A stretch of DNA of 64,000 nt from Asterias rubens (Eukaryota; Echinodermata; Asteroidea; Forcipulatida; Asteriidae): the NCBI RefSeq assembly GCF_902459465.1, contig NC_047064.1:1452762-1516761 (forward strand), in the 5' to 3' direction. Below are positions 40,001 through 51,041 of this stretch, in pieces; position 1 is the stretch's first letter; each line of letters begins with the position of its first letter. The notes under the pieces are model-generated. The model did not search any database, was not told where the DNA came from, and was given only the letters and a program-made list of their open reading frames with translations. A program made the position numbers and the translations under genes.

Positions 40001-43000
40001 TCAATTAAGTTTTTTTGTTTTTGATGGGGGCAGAGAGGGGGTGGAGGTATGCCATTCTTCATCCAGAATGTGATGGGGGCAGAGAGGGGGTGGAGGTATG
40101 CCATTCTTCATCCAGAATGTGATGGGGGCAGAGAGGGGGTGGAGGTATGCCATTCTTCATCCAGAATGTGATGGGGGCAGAGAGGGGGTGGAGGTATGCC
40201 ATTCTTCATCCAGAATGTGATGGGGGCAGAGAGGGGGTGGAGGTATGCCATTCTTCATCCAGAATGTGATGGGGGCAGAGAGGGGGTGGAGGTATGCCAT
40301 TCTTCATCCAGAATGTGATGGGGGCAGAGAGGGGGTGGAGGTATGCCATTCTTCATCCAGAATGTGATGGGGGCAGAGAGGGGGTGGAGGTATGCCATTC
40401 TTCATCCAGAATGTGATGGGGGCAGAGAGGGGGTGGAGGTATGCCATTCTTCATCCAGAATGTGATGGGGGCAGAGAGGGGGTGGAGGTATGCCATTCTT
40501 CATCCAGAATGTGATGGGGGCAGAGAGGGGGTGGAGGTATGCCATTCTTCATCCAGAATGTAAAGTGTCAGAACTGATGGTTGTATACCCCTTTGTCCTT
40601 GGAAAGAGTCAAAAGAGGTCTCGGGGGAGGCATTCTAGATAATGCAGCAGGCACGAAAAGGGATGTAACCTCATGGGTAAGGTGCGAGGCTTCACACGAA
40701 AAGGAAATTTAGTTAACGTAGTGAGGTTTCGGGGGGGGGGGGATGGTTTGGGATGATGACGAGGCTATTGGTGTTCGGCCCCCCTCCATCCGATTTGCAA
40801 AATGGAGCTGTCATTTTCACGGTCTGCAGATAATGATTAATGGGTCTAGGCATGGTACCATGTAGTGGGGACGTGGTGTAGGAACAATCGTAATCCGAAA
40901 CGGAAGAGAAAATATCAACAAAAAAGAGTAAAATGTCGCAAGAAAGTTTGATATTACAAAGCTTTCACTGTATGAATTATTACAGAATTGTTCCTGTTTT
41001 GACAAGTAAGTCTCAAGTCAAAACAGTCTTAGTTAAAGATGAAGGATAAGGAATGTCAAGTTTGCAGATGCTTTTCTTCCAGCTTTGTAAGAGTTTTTCA
41101 AGTCAGTCTTGCTGTAAGATAAAGCACTCCTTTATAGAACTGAAGCTGTACCAAGCCTTTGATGGTCATTCTGTTAAGAAGAATGGACTCTAAAGTGGAG
41201 ATTTGTGGAGATTTGTACAAGCCGAATTTCGTATACGTTAACAAACGACGGTTGGTCACATTTTATAAATATTTTACAACATACATGTATAGAGGCATTG
41301 TTGAGTGCTTGCAACATTATCAAATACAACGTCAGTTTGCTCAGCTAACAATAAATTGAATACTAAAGTGATTCTTCTCAACTGGAAAAAGTTTTTGTAA
41401 ATTGAAAGATAACATATATTCAGCTAGCCAATGTTTTGTTGCACTTCATCCTATCTTTCAGTTTGGAACGGCAGTAATTTTCAAGTTGAACTATTGTATA
41501 ATGAAAATACACTCAACTGTAGATTATGTTACGAATCTACACTTAAGTGTAGATTCGTAATACAGTTAAGTGTAGATTCGTAAAAATAATCTACACTTTC
41601 AACAATAGAGTGACGTCGCAGAACTAGTTTAATCTTAATATATACAGGACAACTCGGTCAAATGAACGAAACAGGGTAAAGAAGCAGGGTACCAGTCCCA
41701 GATGGTACATGTCACATTTATTATTTGGCTGGTAACTTTATTCTAGGATGCTAATTTGTTTGCTTGGTTGTTAGATGTTTCTTTTAACTAAGAGAAATTT
41801 GCGGAAATCTCGATTTAAGTAGTATTGGTTCTGAAAGTAATCTGTGGTTAACGACACAACGTTTCGATCAGTGTGCTTTGATTCTCTTCACGATGTTTCT
41901 TTAAGAGCAAAATCAATTGACAGTTCAGTTTAGTTATTTTGAGCAGGAAGGAAAAACACATTTTCTGTGACCCTTTTTTGCCAATCTTGTTTTACAATAC
42001 CATAATAAAACTATTAAAAAGCCTTTTCCATATTCGATGACTAATTCAATGACAAACGGAAACTTAACTTGCGAAACTATTACAAATTGTATTCTCCATT
42101 TCGGTGAAAAGTTATCGCATTTCTTGAGGACAAGTCCCAATTATCGCATTTCTTGAGGACAAGTCCCAAGATGAAACGGAGAAGAAGGAACAGTTCAAGT
42201 TAGTCATAACGGCTTTCTGATTTAATAAAAGTTGCTGAGGGGGTCCTAGGCCAAAAAATACGTGCCACCATCTTGAAGAGATCCAGACAAGGCAAGTTAA
42301 AATGATTGACTTCCTTGCGGAGCGGCGTGGTATTCAGATTGATTTGATATTTAATTAAGAACAGCTTGTGTTGGACTGCGATTTATCACAGAGAGAAATC
42401 TTCAGGGGCATCGTTTTACATGCGTCGGAGCAGCTACCATGTGCTGCTAATTTCCAAAACCATTCATTTATTTATTTCGACCTGGACGATAGGGTTCCTC
42501 AGATAAATTCATTTTGTATTTTTTTCTTGAAGATATGAACATAAAGCAGACTGTGAGATGTGCTTTTTAAAATCTTTTATGCTCTTTTTGTGTACCCATT
42601 TTAAAGGATAATAATCCCTAGGACTAAGTATAAAAGTTTGGCTTTCTTCACCATCTTGCTACAAGTCAAAAGCACACAGTCTTTATGTGTCCATTCAGGA
42701 AAGCACCAACTATTCATGAGGCAGTGCTTTGTAATTGGTAATGCAATAAAGTTTGTATGGTTAGTCTGCAAGACCAATCCACATTTTCCACAAATTCTGC
42801 CAATTGGAGAATAAAAAGTATTATCAGCCGTTTGAATACCACCTTTGCCACAGGATTCTGTGGGTTGAAGCATCAGTATCTGCCTCATTTTGGTCTAAGT
42901 TCTCCGACTTCTAAGTTTTTGGCCTACAAGGTTCCAATTCTGAACTGCAACTTTAGCATTTGATTTGAGTCTACTTACAATACAAGTGCGAACCCTGTAG

Positions 43001-46000
43001 AAACTTAATTAGGACTTTGATAGGCAGGATATGGAACATTACATGATAAACTGTAGTCATACATGTCCCATACTTTTACATAAAATTTGTCATGATCAGT
43101 CAAAAACTAATGGAACACTCAAAGCAGATGTGCCTTTATGCTGGATCAATTTTTCTCTACTGGGCATGAAAACAACCTGTTGGACACAAGTGTGTTTGAT
43201 TGTCATGCTCGCTGAGTCGTTGAGGAAGAAATCAAGTTGAACTTTGAGGCGTTAAGGCACTTTTATTTTGGTAAGATGAGGAACGGTGCAGCTGGTGCAA
43301 ACAGATGGTGTTACAGTTTTGAATAATCTGAGAACATTAGAAATCATGGTGTATTTTATTAGAAAGGAAAGCATTGGTTACAACCATGTCCAAATTTCAG
43401 TATGTGGTTAAGGACAAGATTTTGCTAAGCACGGAAAAAACCTGCTAAGCAGAAACAGATTACAAGCCAAAATGCCATTAAGTTTAAATTGTTGCGACTA
43501 ATGACCAGCTATTTTTATTACCTGTACTCGGCAAAATAAGTGTTATAAGCAAAATCTTCTGCTTAACACATTTAAGGCCGCTTAGCTGTACATATTGCAA
43601 TAGCACAACTTCATTTTCAACCAGTCTAAGGTAATGTAACAGTAAATGCATTTGTAACCTGTGTTATAAAAAACAAAAGTGCACCAAGAAAGGTTTATCA
43701 TTTTTGGAAACAATTTTTCATGAAGATTTGGAAAGTCAGCAGGCTCGTGTATTTGCCCCCTGACCTGTGGTATGAAGTGTCAAAGGTGAATGTAAGGGGT
43801 CAGTGTCAACTTTCAAAGTACTGGTAGGCTTGAAAACTTTTTTCTGGAACAGTTGGTTAACAGGGATTTGGGGGGAGGGGGGGGGGGTGTTTGAAATGGC
43901 TAAGTGACAGCGTGATAACAATGGCTTGACAGCATCTCTTCTGCTCCACAATCCAATAAAACTTTCTGACATTGTCATTCTTCATTTACAAAGCCTTCAT
44001 TGTTTGGTTCTGCTGCCTGACTCTGCCTTGGGGCAGAACCCTCTTGAATCCCGGCACGCTATCTTCCATCCTGCACAAGAGTTACGGGAAGAAAGGAGAG
44101 AGAGAGACAAAAAAATGTTGCGTGCCAAATTGAAGTTGGAGCCGATTCGATGGTTGTGACAATGAAGTGGATGATTCACGCGTGGAGAAAACAATAGCTG
44201 CCTGGTGCGGAATCTGGAATCAATTTAAAACAAAGTAGCTTTTCCTGTCAGGAGTCCCTTGTGTCTAGAGCTACTAGGGATTAGTGACATGGCCTAGACA
44301 GGGGGTGCGGAACGGGTGATTGAAGATGAAATGAGAACAAAATCTCTGTGGTTTTGTTTTCTCTTTTATAGCATATTGAGTAACGGATTATATTGTTGAA
44401 GGTCGAGGACAGCTTTAGTGAAAACAGGATTTCAAAATTAGTTTTTCTAAACACGATGATAAAAGTTGTGTACACACAAATTTTTGCTGTTGGATTAGTA
44501 TGTAGATGAAAGGCAAGATAAAAAAACACAAATTAAGCCTATAGATATATTAAACAAGGTCAAAGGTCACTGGAAATAAGGTTTTCTTGTGCTCCGAATC
44601 ATAGTGACCTTCATGATGTAGGCCCCCCATCTCTCCCTACAGGTGTGTTGAAAATCATAAAATTGTAATTGTTGAGAAACCCTGTAATTTTTATAGGCAC
44701 ATGCACTCATCAATTTTTTTTATGAGGATGCACTACTCATTGAGAGATTAAGCGATAGTTAATATCATATTTTGTTAATTTTACCAAAGCTCACTGTCTT
44801 AAATTGATTGTTTTTGTTTGTTATGCGATATCAGCTAACATTACAAGGTCGGACAGGCACTTTAAGGTGAGGGCTTCACTTAACTGATTTGGGCGGTTGG
44901 CCAAAAACAACTGCCACCACGTTGTCACATACTCTTGGGGCTGAAACAGGGTTAACCCCTTCAAAGTCCTTAAGGATGTAGGCTTGGGTATCATCCACTA
45001 GAAACTTGGCTGGTAGAGCACAATGCACTACCTCCCAAACTTTTTTCAAAGTGTCACACCTAAGCTTTGGTTTGTCCATGGCATTCCACAAAACATTTTA
45101 CCAATTGTTTTTGTCTGTATTTTTCTTTCATCTGCAGTATTATGACGACACGTACCCAACAGCCAAGGAGCAGAAGGTTTTTGAGAAGAACCTCTTCAGC
45201 AAGACACATCGAGCAAATGGTGAGATGCCACAAAACGAAAAGCTCATCAAGCGCTGTATGCTTGTTGCTTTCCAAACCTGTGACTCCCACATTATAGAGC
45301 AGGGCCCAATTTCATGGCTGTGCTTGCTAATTAGTTCTTATACTCTGGGTTGTTATTGTATAGCGCATTATTATCACAACACTTGGGGCGAATCAAAGCG
45401 CTCAATATTCGTTTGTACAAGTGATGTGGAGCTACGTTTTGAAATATAAGAGCTATTCATACATGTATATAGCACCATGTAATGGTATACAAGGTGCTGT
45501 GGTGCTATATGCTGCGGATCAGACCAGGAACACCGGGGCAAATTCATTCTCTTTATGATCGCACTGGTTTCTTTAACGTGCATTACCCAACTCACTGGGT
45601 GCCCCATCCATAGGATGCAGCATAAATGGTAGTGTCTTGCTTAAGGACACAAGTGTCACAACTGGGACTCCAAACCCACACTCCGCTGATCTGAAACACC
45701 AGAGCTTGAGTCCGGTGTTGTTATCCGATCAGATTGTAATTGCTCCTTTATCTCCATCGCAATCATAACATCAAGTGAACTGTCTACGGTACCTATTGCT
45801 AATTGCTGGACTTGAAGGGACCTCTCGGGATTTCAAAAAGTGCATTATTATTTGGAATTAGTACTAATCTTTGCCTAGCAAGTACCTTGATTTGCTCTTG
45901 GCTAACCTTACTCTTGGCAGCTAAACAGAATTAGGTTGTGAGAGAGCATGGTGCAATTCTACAAGTTCACTTTAAGTTTCTCTGAGTTTTTTTCAGATGA

Positions 46001-49000
46001 GAAAGTCAAAGTTATCGTGCGTATGTTCCGTGCAGCTTTAATCGCAGCCCACAAGTGTGAATGTTTTTTTTTTCAATTGATACAAATAAAACAAATCTCA
46101 TGGTCACCTGAGGATGAGAATTAAGTGATTGCGAGAAACGCTTTTTCCTCTCCCTCGAGATCACGAAGCGTGAAGTTCAACACGAAGCGTGAGCCGTCTG
46201 ATTAATACCCTAGTTCATACAGTAGGCTGATCCCAAGATTGCATGATACATAATTGAATTATAAGCTCATTTTTTTCACTTCACATTCGGTCGTTCATGT
46301 TTCCTTCCTGGCTAGGCTTGGCCTCAACCCTTTCTTTTGACCTGTACTGTTAGACAACCCGCCCGTACCCCACCCAGCTTAGTACATAGTTATGTAGCAG
46401 GTGGGTCATAAGACATTCCATTGTCACTCAAAGTAATGCCAGGAGACTAGATCATAAGCATCCTAGTTGTGAGAGTTCCTCGCTGTAAGAACGCAGCGTA
46501 AATAAAAACCTGAGGTCGCAATGCCAAGGCCGCCCCTCTCCTTTCATTTCTACCACAGTCTGCTCGGAGCGATTCTTTCTTTTTTACCCTAGCCCGGTGC
46601 CAAGCACTGTGTATCACCGCTGTGCACATTTCGCCGTTAGTGTGTATGCCGGGTTCTCCCGCTCAGCCCAGGAAATTGGCGTAGACAGCACGTGGCTGAA
46701 TGTAGACTTGAGTGGGGGATGCCGCAATATTCAAACAGGAAACCTTGCGTCCCTGTGCAGTAAATGTAGGGGGGGTTGAGGTGGATGGGGAGGGGGGGGG
46801 GAGAGGGGGGGGGGCGGTAGAAAATAAAGCGTAGTGGCCAGTTCTGTTGAGAGAGGTTTCAACCATGATAGGGAAATGGGTAACAGCTGGACCTTAGGCC
46901 ATACCGCCGGATCAATATTTTGCAGAGTCATGGAGACGGCTTTAACCAAGGCTCTGACGTGGTTCATGCAGACCGTGTGTGTGGACTTCCCCCATGGGCA
47001 TAGCAGTGAACTTTGACATCGCGAACGCACAACAAAAAAAGAAAAGAAAGCCACAGTATTTTCTTGCGAGAAAATAATAGCTGGTTTGACCAAGATAAAA
47101 GGTAGTCCCATGACTAGGCTGAAAATTGATAACAGTTAACAAGGGTTTCTGAAAACAAACAATAGTTGTGTTACTGTTTTGCCATAATTTGCAAGCTTTT
47201 TGTGGTTATATATGTACCTCCCAAACCCTAGTGCCCCAAATGTTATTACCAATAAAAAGTGGTAGTCACATGAGGTAGGTGTGGCCAGACCGAACTTATC
47301 AGAGTAAAACAAATGCAAACCTTGTGGTAACGTCTGTCACTAGTATGGTTATTTTACACATTGACGACATGTTCATGTTAATAAAGTTCAATATTGAGGC
47401 TTTCTAACCATGGCAACGCCAAAATAGCTTCAGCATTTGGGATGTGGACTCATTTTGGAAGATTATTGTCTGAGAGAATGTTTAGCCACAATGGAATAGC
47501 TTGGTGGATGATAAGGACTGAGCTTTTTACCCAATTGGGAAAATGCCTTTTACTGGGGTCTTAAATCAGCTGTAGTTTTCCATCTTGACAATTTTCACAT
47601 TTTTTTTCAACGGGAAATTTCAAAAGTTCTCGTCAAGAATTGGTTTGGATGGAAATTAGGGCTTGACGTCAATGTTGATTATTCCAACATTGTAGGGCAT
47701 TAAAAAAATGTCAAAGAAAGTTATGTCGATCTGATTGGATGAAACAGATCACATGAGGGGGTATTAACGGCTGTTAAAGACTGGTCTTATCAAAATGAGA
47801 ATAGCACGCATGTTCATAAATTCTCCAGCTGTTGGGTTTATCAGTTGATATAAATAAAACACTGCTTTCTCTAACCTCATTGACTGGTTAAAAACTGAGC
47901 GTTGTTGCTATCTCAGTGGTGAGAAGAAAAAAACATTCTCAGACATGTTTCTGACATGTTTTTGTATTTTTCCCCTTTGGTCTTAACTCATTTGTTTTCC
48001 TTTGTAGATTGGGTCTTTTGATTTGCCTCTGTTTTAATGATTACAAAATCTGAAGGCTTGGTCCTAGAACTTGGTCCTAGCCCTTGGTGACTACCCTGAG
48101 ATGGGTTGAACAGCCTTCTTAATAGCTGAAACACCAAGTGAGGACCCCAGGCTAGGGAGGAAATGATCACAGATTTACCACAACGAGGGAGTTACCAAAT
48201 GAGGGGTTTAGTGGAAGTGTGCAATCAGAACACTGAAACTTGAGCAAGGGGGTTAAATCCAACGTGTCCAATCCAAATTAAAAAGTGTAGTTTACCTTCG
48301 GGTGAACCCTTTTAAATGGGTCTGAAAACGTTTTTAAAGGCTACCTTCACACCAACTATTCCAGACAGGTTTGTTGTTTTATACTTCATGATGAGATACA
48401 CCAAGTGAGAAGACTGGTCTTTGACAATTACCAATAGTGTCCAGTACTTTTAACTGAATACAGTTACATGTAGACATGCCATAAGATGAACACTTGAAAG
48501 ATGAAAGATGAATGAGCAGGAACCAGCTGTATGACTGACTGCTTGATTAAGGTCAATAGAATAAAACATTAACTTATTCTTTTATTGTACTAGTTGAACT
48601 CAGGGCAGAGAAACGTAACATTTAATTTCTAAGGCCATATTTGTCACAAAGGTGACAACATGTCCATGACCTAACCTCATTAAGATGAGTTCAAAGACAG
48701 AGCCAAGAACTTGCCTTAGGCGTAAAATTCGTCATGTTGTGAATGTGCTTGGCAACATATTTCCGACACTTAGAAAGGTATAATTTGCCCAGGGACCCAT
48801 GGAAAAAGAAAGAACCAAAATGAAAGAAGCGTAGCCTTGATTTTTTTAATATTAAGTTCATTTAAGAGCTAGGTGTAAAGCAGATTCCAAACAGATTCAT
48901 GAAGCTATTAAATACTCTCAAAAATTAAATCCATCTGTTAAGATCTTTAAGAAAACACAAGATGTTGAGGAAGGGAGGTGAAGACTGTTTAGCCATAGAT

Positions 49001-49908
49001 AAGAAAATGTTGGCGTGCAATGACCGAAATAAGGGACACTCCTTAAAACATGAATCCTTTTGGTGAATAACAGAAAAGTTATTTGAAGGCATATCATGGC
49101 TGAGCGGTCAAGGGCAATGGAATCAAGCTGTGGTGTTTCTGATCAGCAGAGTGTGGGTTCGAGTCCCGGTCGTTGCACTTGTGTCCTTGAGCAAGTTACT
49201 TGACCATAATTGATTTTTCCTTTGGATGGGACATGAAGCCATAGGTCCTGTGTGGTGTGGTACATGTATGTATAAAGAACCCAGTTACACTTATCGCTTA
49301 GAGAAGAGGTTTGCCGTGGTGTTTTCGACAGTGACTGCTGAATGCACTGAACACCTTGAAACTATTATTTGCAAACCCTATTGGTAGAGACATGCACTGT
49401 ATAAGACTATATACATGTATTATTATTATTAAAATAAGAGAAAAGTTAAAGTGGTACTAAAAAGGTGTGGTCTAAATCGTTGAATCTGAGTTTGTTACTT
49501 TCTCAGATTTCAACTGGTTATATTTTGTTGATATATATTTTCATTCCTAACTAATGGTACCCACTCTTAAGGTTTTCTTCTGCTGCATCCGAAGAGACTA
49601 AAACAGCATTTGCAGAAACTGTAAACTTTAATCGCTTTTTTGTGCCATTTATGTTTTATTGTCATCTTAAGACTACCCCTTACTCAACTCTCTGTATTCG
49701 CTTTTAATTACATTCAGATTTTTCTCAACCCCTTTTGTTTGTTTGTATCATCCTCTGCAGCTGAGATTATAATGCTGGAAGGACTGACGTGCGTCTACCG
49801 CAGCAATGTCGACTTGTTTTTTTACGTCGTAGGCAGCTCTCAAGAGAATGAACTGATCTTGGTCAGCGTCTTGAACTGCCTCTATGACTCCATCTCACAG
49901 ATATTGAG
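37007..49908 (+). CDS. COPZ1: coatomer subunit zeta (COPZ1-like), 5' four exons, partial
   Basis: Zeta is a small subunit of the COPI coat. It pairs with gamma-COP in the F-subcomplex, resembles AP-complex sigma chains (longin fold), and helps coat Golgi-to-ER vesicles in the cytosol. Joined exons at 37,007-37,024, 39,231-39,299, 45,138-45,219 and 49,761-49,908 give 317 nt, about 105 residues. Signature stretches are [38 protein letters not shown] and [20 protein letters not shown]. All junctions are GT-AG and in phase, so no frameshift is needed. The family is about 177 residues, so roughly 70 C-terminal residues are missing. They were not found up to 64,000. Introns are 2,206, 5,838 and 4,541 bp, then more than 14 kb. 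Paralogue COPZ1 versus COPZ2 is not resolved beyond the lack of a long N-terminal extension. Confidence 0.93.
37025..39230 (+). other. COPZ intron 1
   Basis: The GT-AG intron is 2,206 bp. It contains the tRNA-like SINE remnant at 38,914-38,985. An antisense ORF of 92 codons at 37,439-37,717 matches nothing I know and is not called. Confidence 0.9.
38914..38985 (-). mobile_element. tRNA-like SINE head
   Basis: On the minus strand, GGCTAGATAGCTCAAGTTGG carries an A box and TTGGTTCAAATCCCAC a B box, with an anticodon-like arm CCGGCTCGTTGATCCGG. The acceptor does not pair (GGCTAGA versus TAAATTT) and the T stem has a mismatch, so it is a SINE or tRNA relic, not a gene. Confidence 0.55.
39231..39299 (+). 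CDS. COPZ1: COPZ exon 2
   Basis: The acceptor is TTTCATTACAG and the donor GTAAAG. The exon is 69 nt, phase 0 to 0, and encodes 23 residues, [20 protein letters not shown] then VSK. This is the first beta strand of the longin fold. Confidence 0.95.
39510..39827 (-). mobile_element. TTAA-type MITE, ends eroded
   Basis: The body (TGTTAGCATAAAAACTTACT, GTGAGAAACGGCTCCCTCTG) and terminus CGTCCAGTGCCTCTAAA match the family. It lies in COPZ intron 2. Confidence 0.75.
40023..40561. repeat. minisatellite, 11 x 49 bp
   Basis: The 49-bp unit starts GATGGGGGCAGAGAGGGGGT and ends CTTCATCCAGAATGT. It repeats 11 times end to end with no difference seen by eye. The plus strand is strongly purine-rich in the first half of each unit. 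It lies in COPZ intron 2. Confidence 0.97.
41531..41558. repeat. perfect 28-bp palindrome
   Basis: ACGAATCTACACTT is followed by its exact reverse complement. Further copies of AAGTGTAGATTCGTAA and AATCTACACT flank it (41,566-41,600), so the motif is repeated locally in both orientations. Confidence 0.9.
42112..42169. repeat. 29-bp tandem duplication
   Basis: Two identical units start TTATCGCATTTCTTGAGGAC. Confidence 0.9.
44878..45033 (-). repeat. dispersed repeat, copy 1 of 3
   Basis: On the minus strand it contains GGAGGTAGTGCATTGTGC, TACCCAAGCCTACATCC, TAACCCTGTTTCAGCC and GGTGGCAGTTG. The same order is seen at 56,573-56,716 and 63,294-63,484. It ends about 105 bp before COPZ exon 3. Confidence 0.7.
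45138..45219 (+). CDS. COPZ1: COPZ exon 3
   Basis: The acceptor is TTCATCTGCAG and the donor GTGAGA. The exon is 82 nt. It encodes [20 protein letters not shown] then SKTHRAN plus one base (phase 1), which joins the next exon to give alanine. Confidence 0.95.
45480..45725 (-). mobile_element. tRNA-Leu/Ser-like SINE
   Basis: On the minus strand: ACACCGGACTCAAGCTCTGG, GTGTTTCAGATCAGCGGAGT, CACTTGTGTCCTTAAGCAAG and GTAATGCACGTTAAAGAAAC. This is the same order as the copies at 49,090 and 53,861. It lies in COPZ intron 3. Confidence 0.7.
45726..48385 (+). other. COPZ intron 3, no further gene
   Basis: A G-rich low-complexity stretch at 46,769-46,815 produces a proline-rich antisense ORF. No gene can be supported. 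Confidence 0.5.
48386..48453 (-). mobile_element. TTAA-type MITE, terminal fragment
   Basis: ATACACCAAGTGAGAAGACT and ACCAATAGTGTCCAGTAC plus TTAA. Only the last 68 bp remain. Confidence 0.7.
49090..49430 (+). mobile_element. tRNA-Leu/Ser-like SINE, near full length
   Basis: The head is ATGGCTGAGCGGTCAAGGGC with the B box GGGTTCGAGTCCCGG. The tail is CACTTGTGTCCTTGAGCAAG, then GGATGGGACATGAAGCC, and ends in ATT repeats at 49,417-49,430. It lies in COPZ intron 3 about 330 bp before exon 4. Confidence 0.75.
49761..49908 (+). CDS. COPZ1: COPZ exon 4
   Basis: The acceptor is TCCTCTGCAG and the donor GTAAGA. The exon is 148 nt, encoding [40 protein letters not shown] and YDSISQILR. The final arginine is split (AG plus a base from exon 5). 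It corresponds to two exons in the human gene, from memory. Confidence 0.95.
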
Positions 49909-50406
49909 GTAAGACGGGTTTAGGAGGTTTAGGAGAATGAAATTGAACCCAGGAAGGTTGGTATCCCAAAGTGTCCTTAAAATGTTTGTTTGTTTTTTTT
50001 GGGTTTTTTTTTTGGGGGGGGCTTGTTTTCTGCTCTTTTAGTCATTGTTGCTTTTTGACTACCACATACAGTGACACTCCTAGACCCCCTCAACTCCTGC
50101 ATTAGTTACCCCTACTCCTCCCCCTTGAAATCTACAAAGATTGAGGTAGCCTGACCATCTGACGTCGCACTTCGAGGCTCGTGAATAACGCCAGATACCA
50201 GCCTTACCGGATGCTGCCAGATGTACCTTTGATCTTCGCATTCACTTCACACGGAGACTCTCACTCAATTCACACAAAACAACACTACATGATGTACACA
50301 ACATTATGTACGCGCATAACTTGAGGAATTTGAGGAAGTATGTGTTATGAGAAACCTGACTTGACTGCTGGATTTGTTTGGGTTCTGAGGTTAATGGCCC
50401 AGCTGT

Positions 50407-50567
50407 CGATTTCACCAAACTCTTCCTAACTTACGATTCATCTTAGGACTTAGGACGGGTTCAGTTCCGTATCCAAATACGTAGGACGCATTGAACCCAT
50501 CCTAAGTTAGGACGGTTTACTCGTCCTAACTCGAGTTAGGATTAATCCTAGCGTTTCGTGAAATCGG
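50407..50567. mobile_element. foldback element related to 7881-8012
   Basis: The left CGATTTCACCAAACTC and right GCGTTTCGTGAAATCG are inverted. The centre has a GGACGGGTTCAGT / ATTGAACCCATCC hairpin. It shares the TTTCAC...GTGAAATCG and CTAACTCGAGTTAG character of the earlier element. Confidence 0.6.
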
Positions 50568-50656
50568 CTGCAGGACTACAATTACTAGAATGTGGCCAGT
50601 GGTCCAGTGAGCATTTTAAGCCCCTACTGTACTAACACCTCGTGTTATATCCAAAC

Positions 50657-51041
50657 TTAAAGGCAGTAAACACTATTGGTAATTACTCAAAATAATTATT
50701 ATCATAAAACCTTTCTTGGTAACGAGTAACGGGGAGAGGTTGATAGTATAAAACATTGTGGGAAACGTCTCCCTCTGAAGTAATGTAGTTTTCGAGAAAG
50801 AAGTAATTTTTCACGAATTTGATTTTGAGACCTCAGATTTAGAATTTGAGGTCTCGAAAGCAAGCATCTGAAAGCACACAACTGTGTGACAAGGTTGTTT
50901 TTTTCTTTCATTAACATCTCGCAACTTCGATGACCGATTGAGCTCAAATTTTCACAGGGTTGTTATTTTATGCATATGTTGCGATACACCAACTGAGAAG
51001 ACTGGTCTTTGACAATTACCAATAGTGTCCAGTGTCTTTAA
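50657..51041 (-). mobile_element. TTAA-type MITE, complete
   Basis: TTAA lies at 50,657-50,660 and 51,038-51,041. The ends are TTAAAGGCAGTAAACACTAT and ATAGTGTCCAGTGTCTTTAA. It has a strong internal hairpin (TTTGAGACCTCAGAT / ATTTGAGGTCTCGAAA). It is inserted in COPZ intron 4. Confidence 0.85.

Larger units (their letters stand above)
40562..44877 (+). other. COPZ intron 2, central part
   Basis: There is no gene. A poly-G tract lies at about 40,731-40,741, a palindrome at 41,531-41,558 and a 29-bp direct duplication at 42,112-42,169. An imperfect inverted pair (AAGATTTTGCTAAGCA at about 43,410 and AAGCAAAATCTT at about 43,548) suggests an old hairpin element. Confidence 0.6.
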
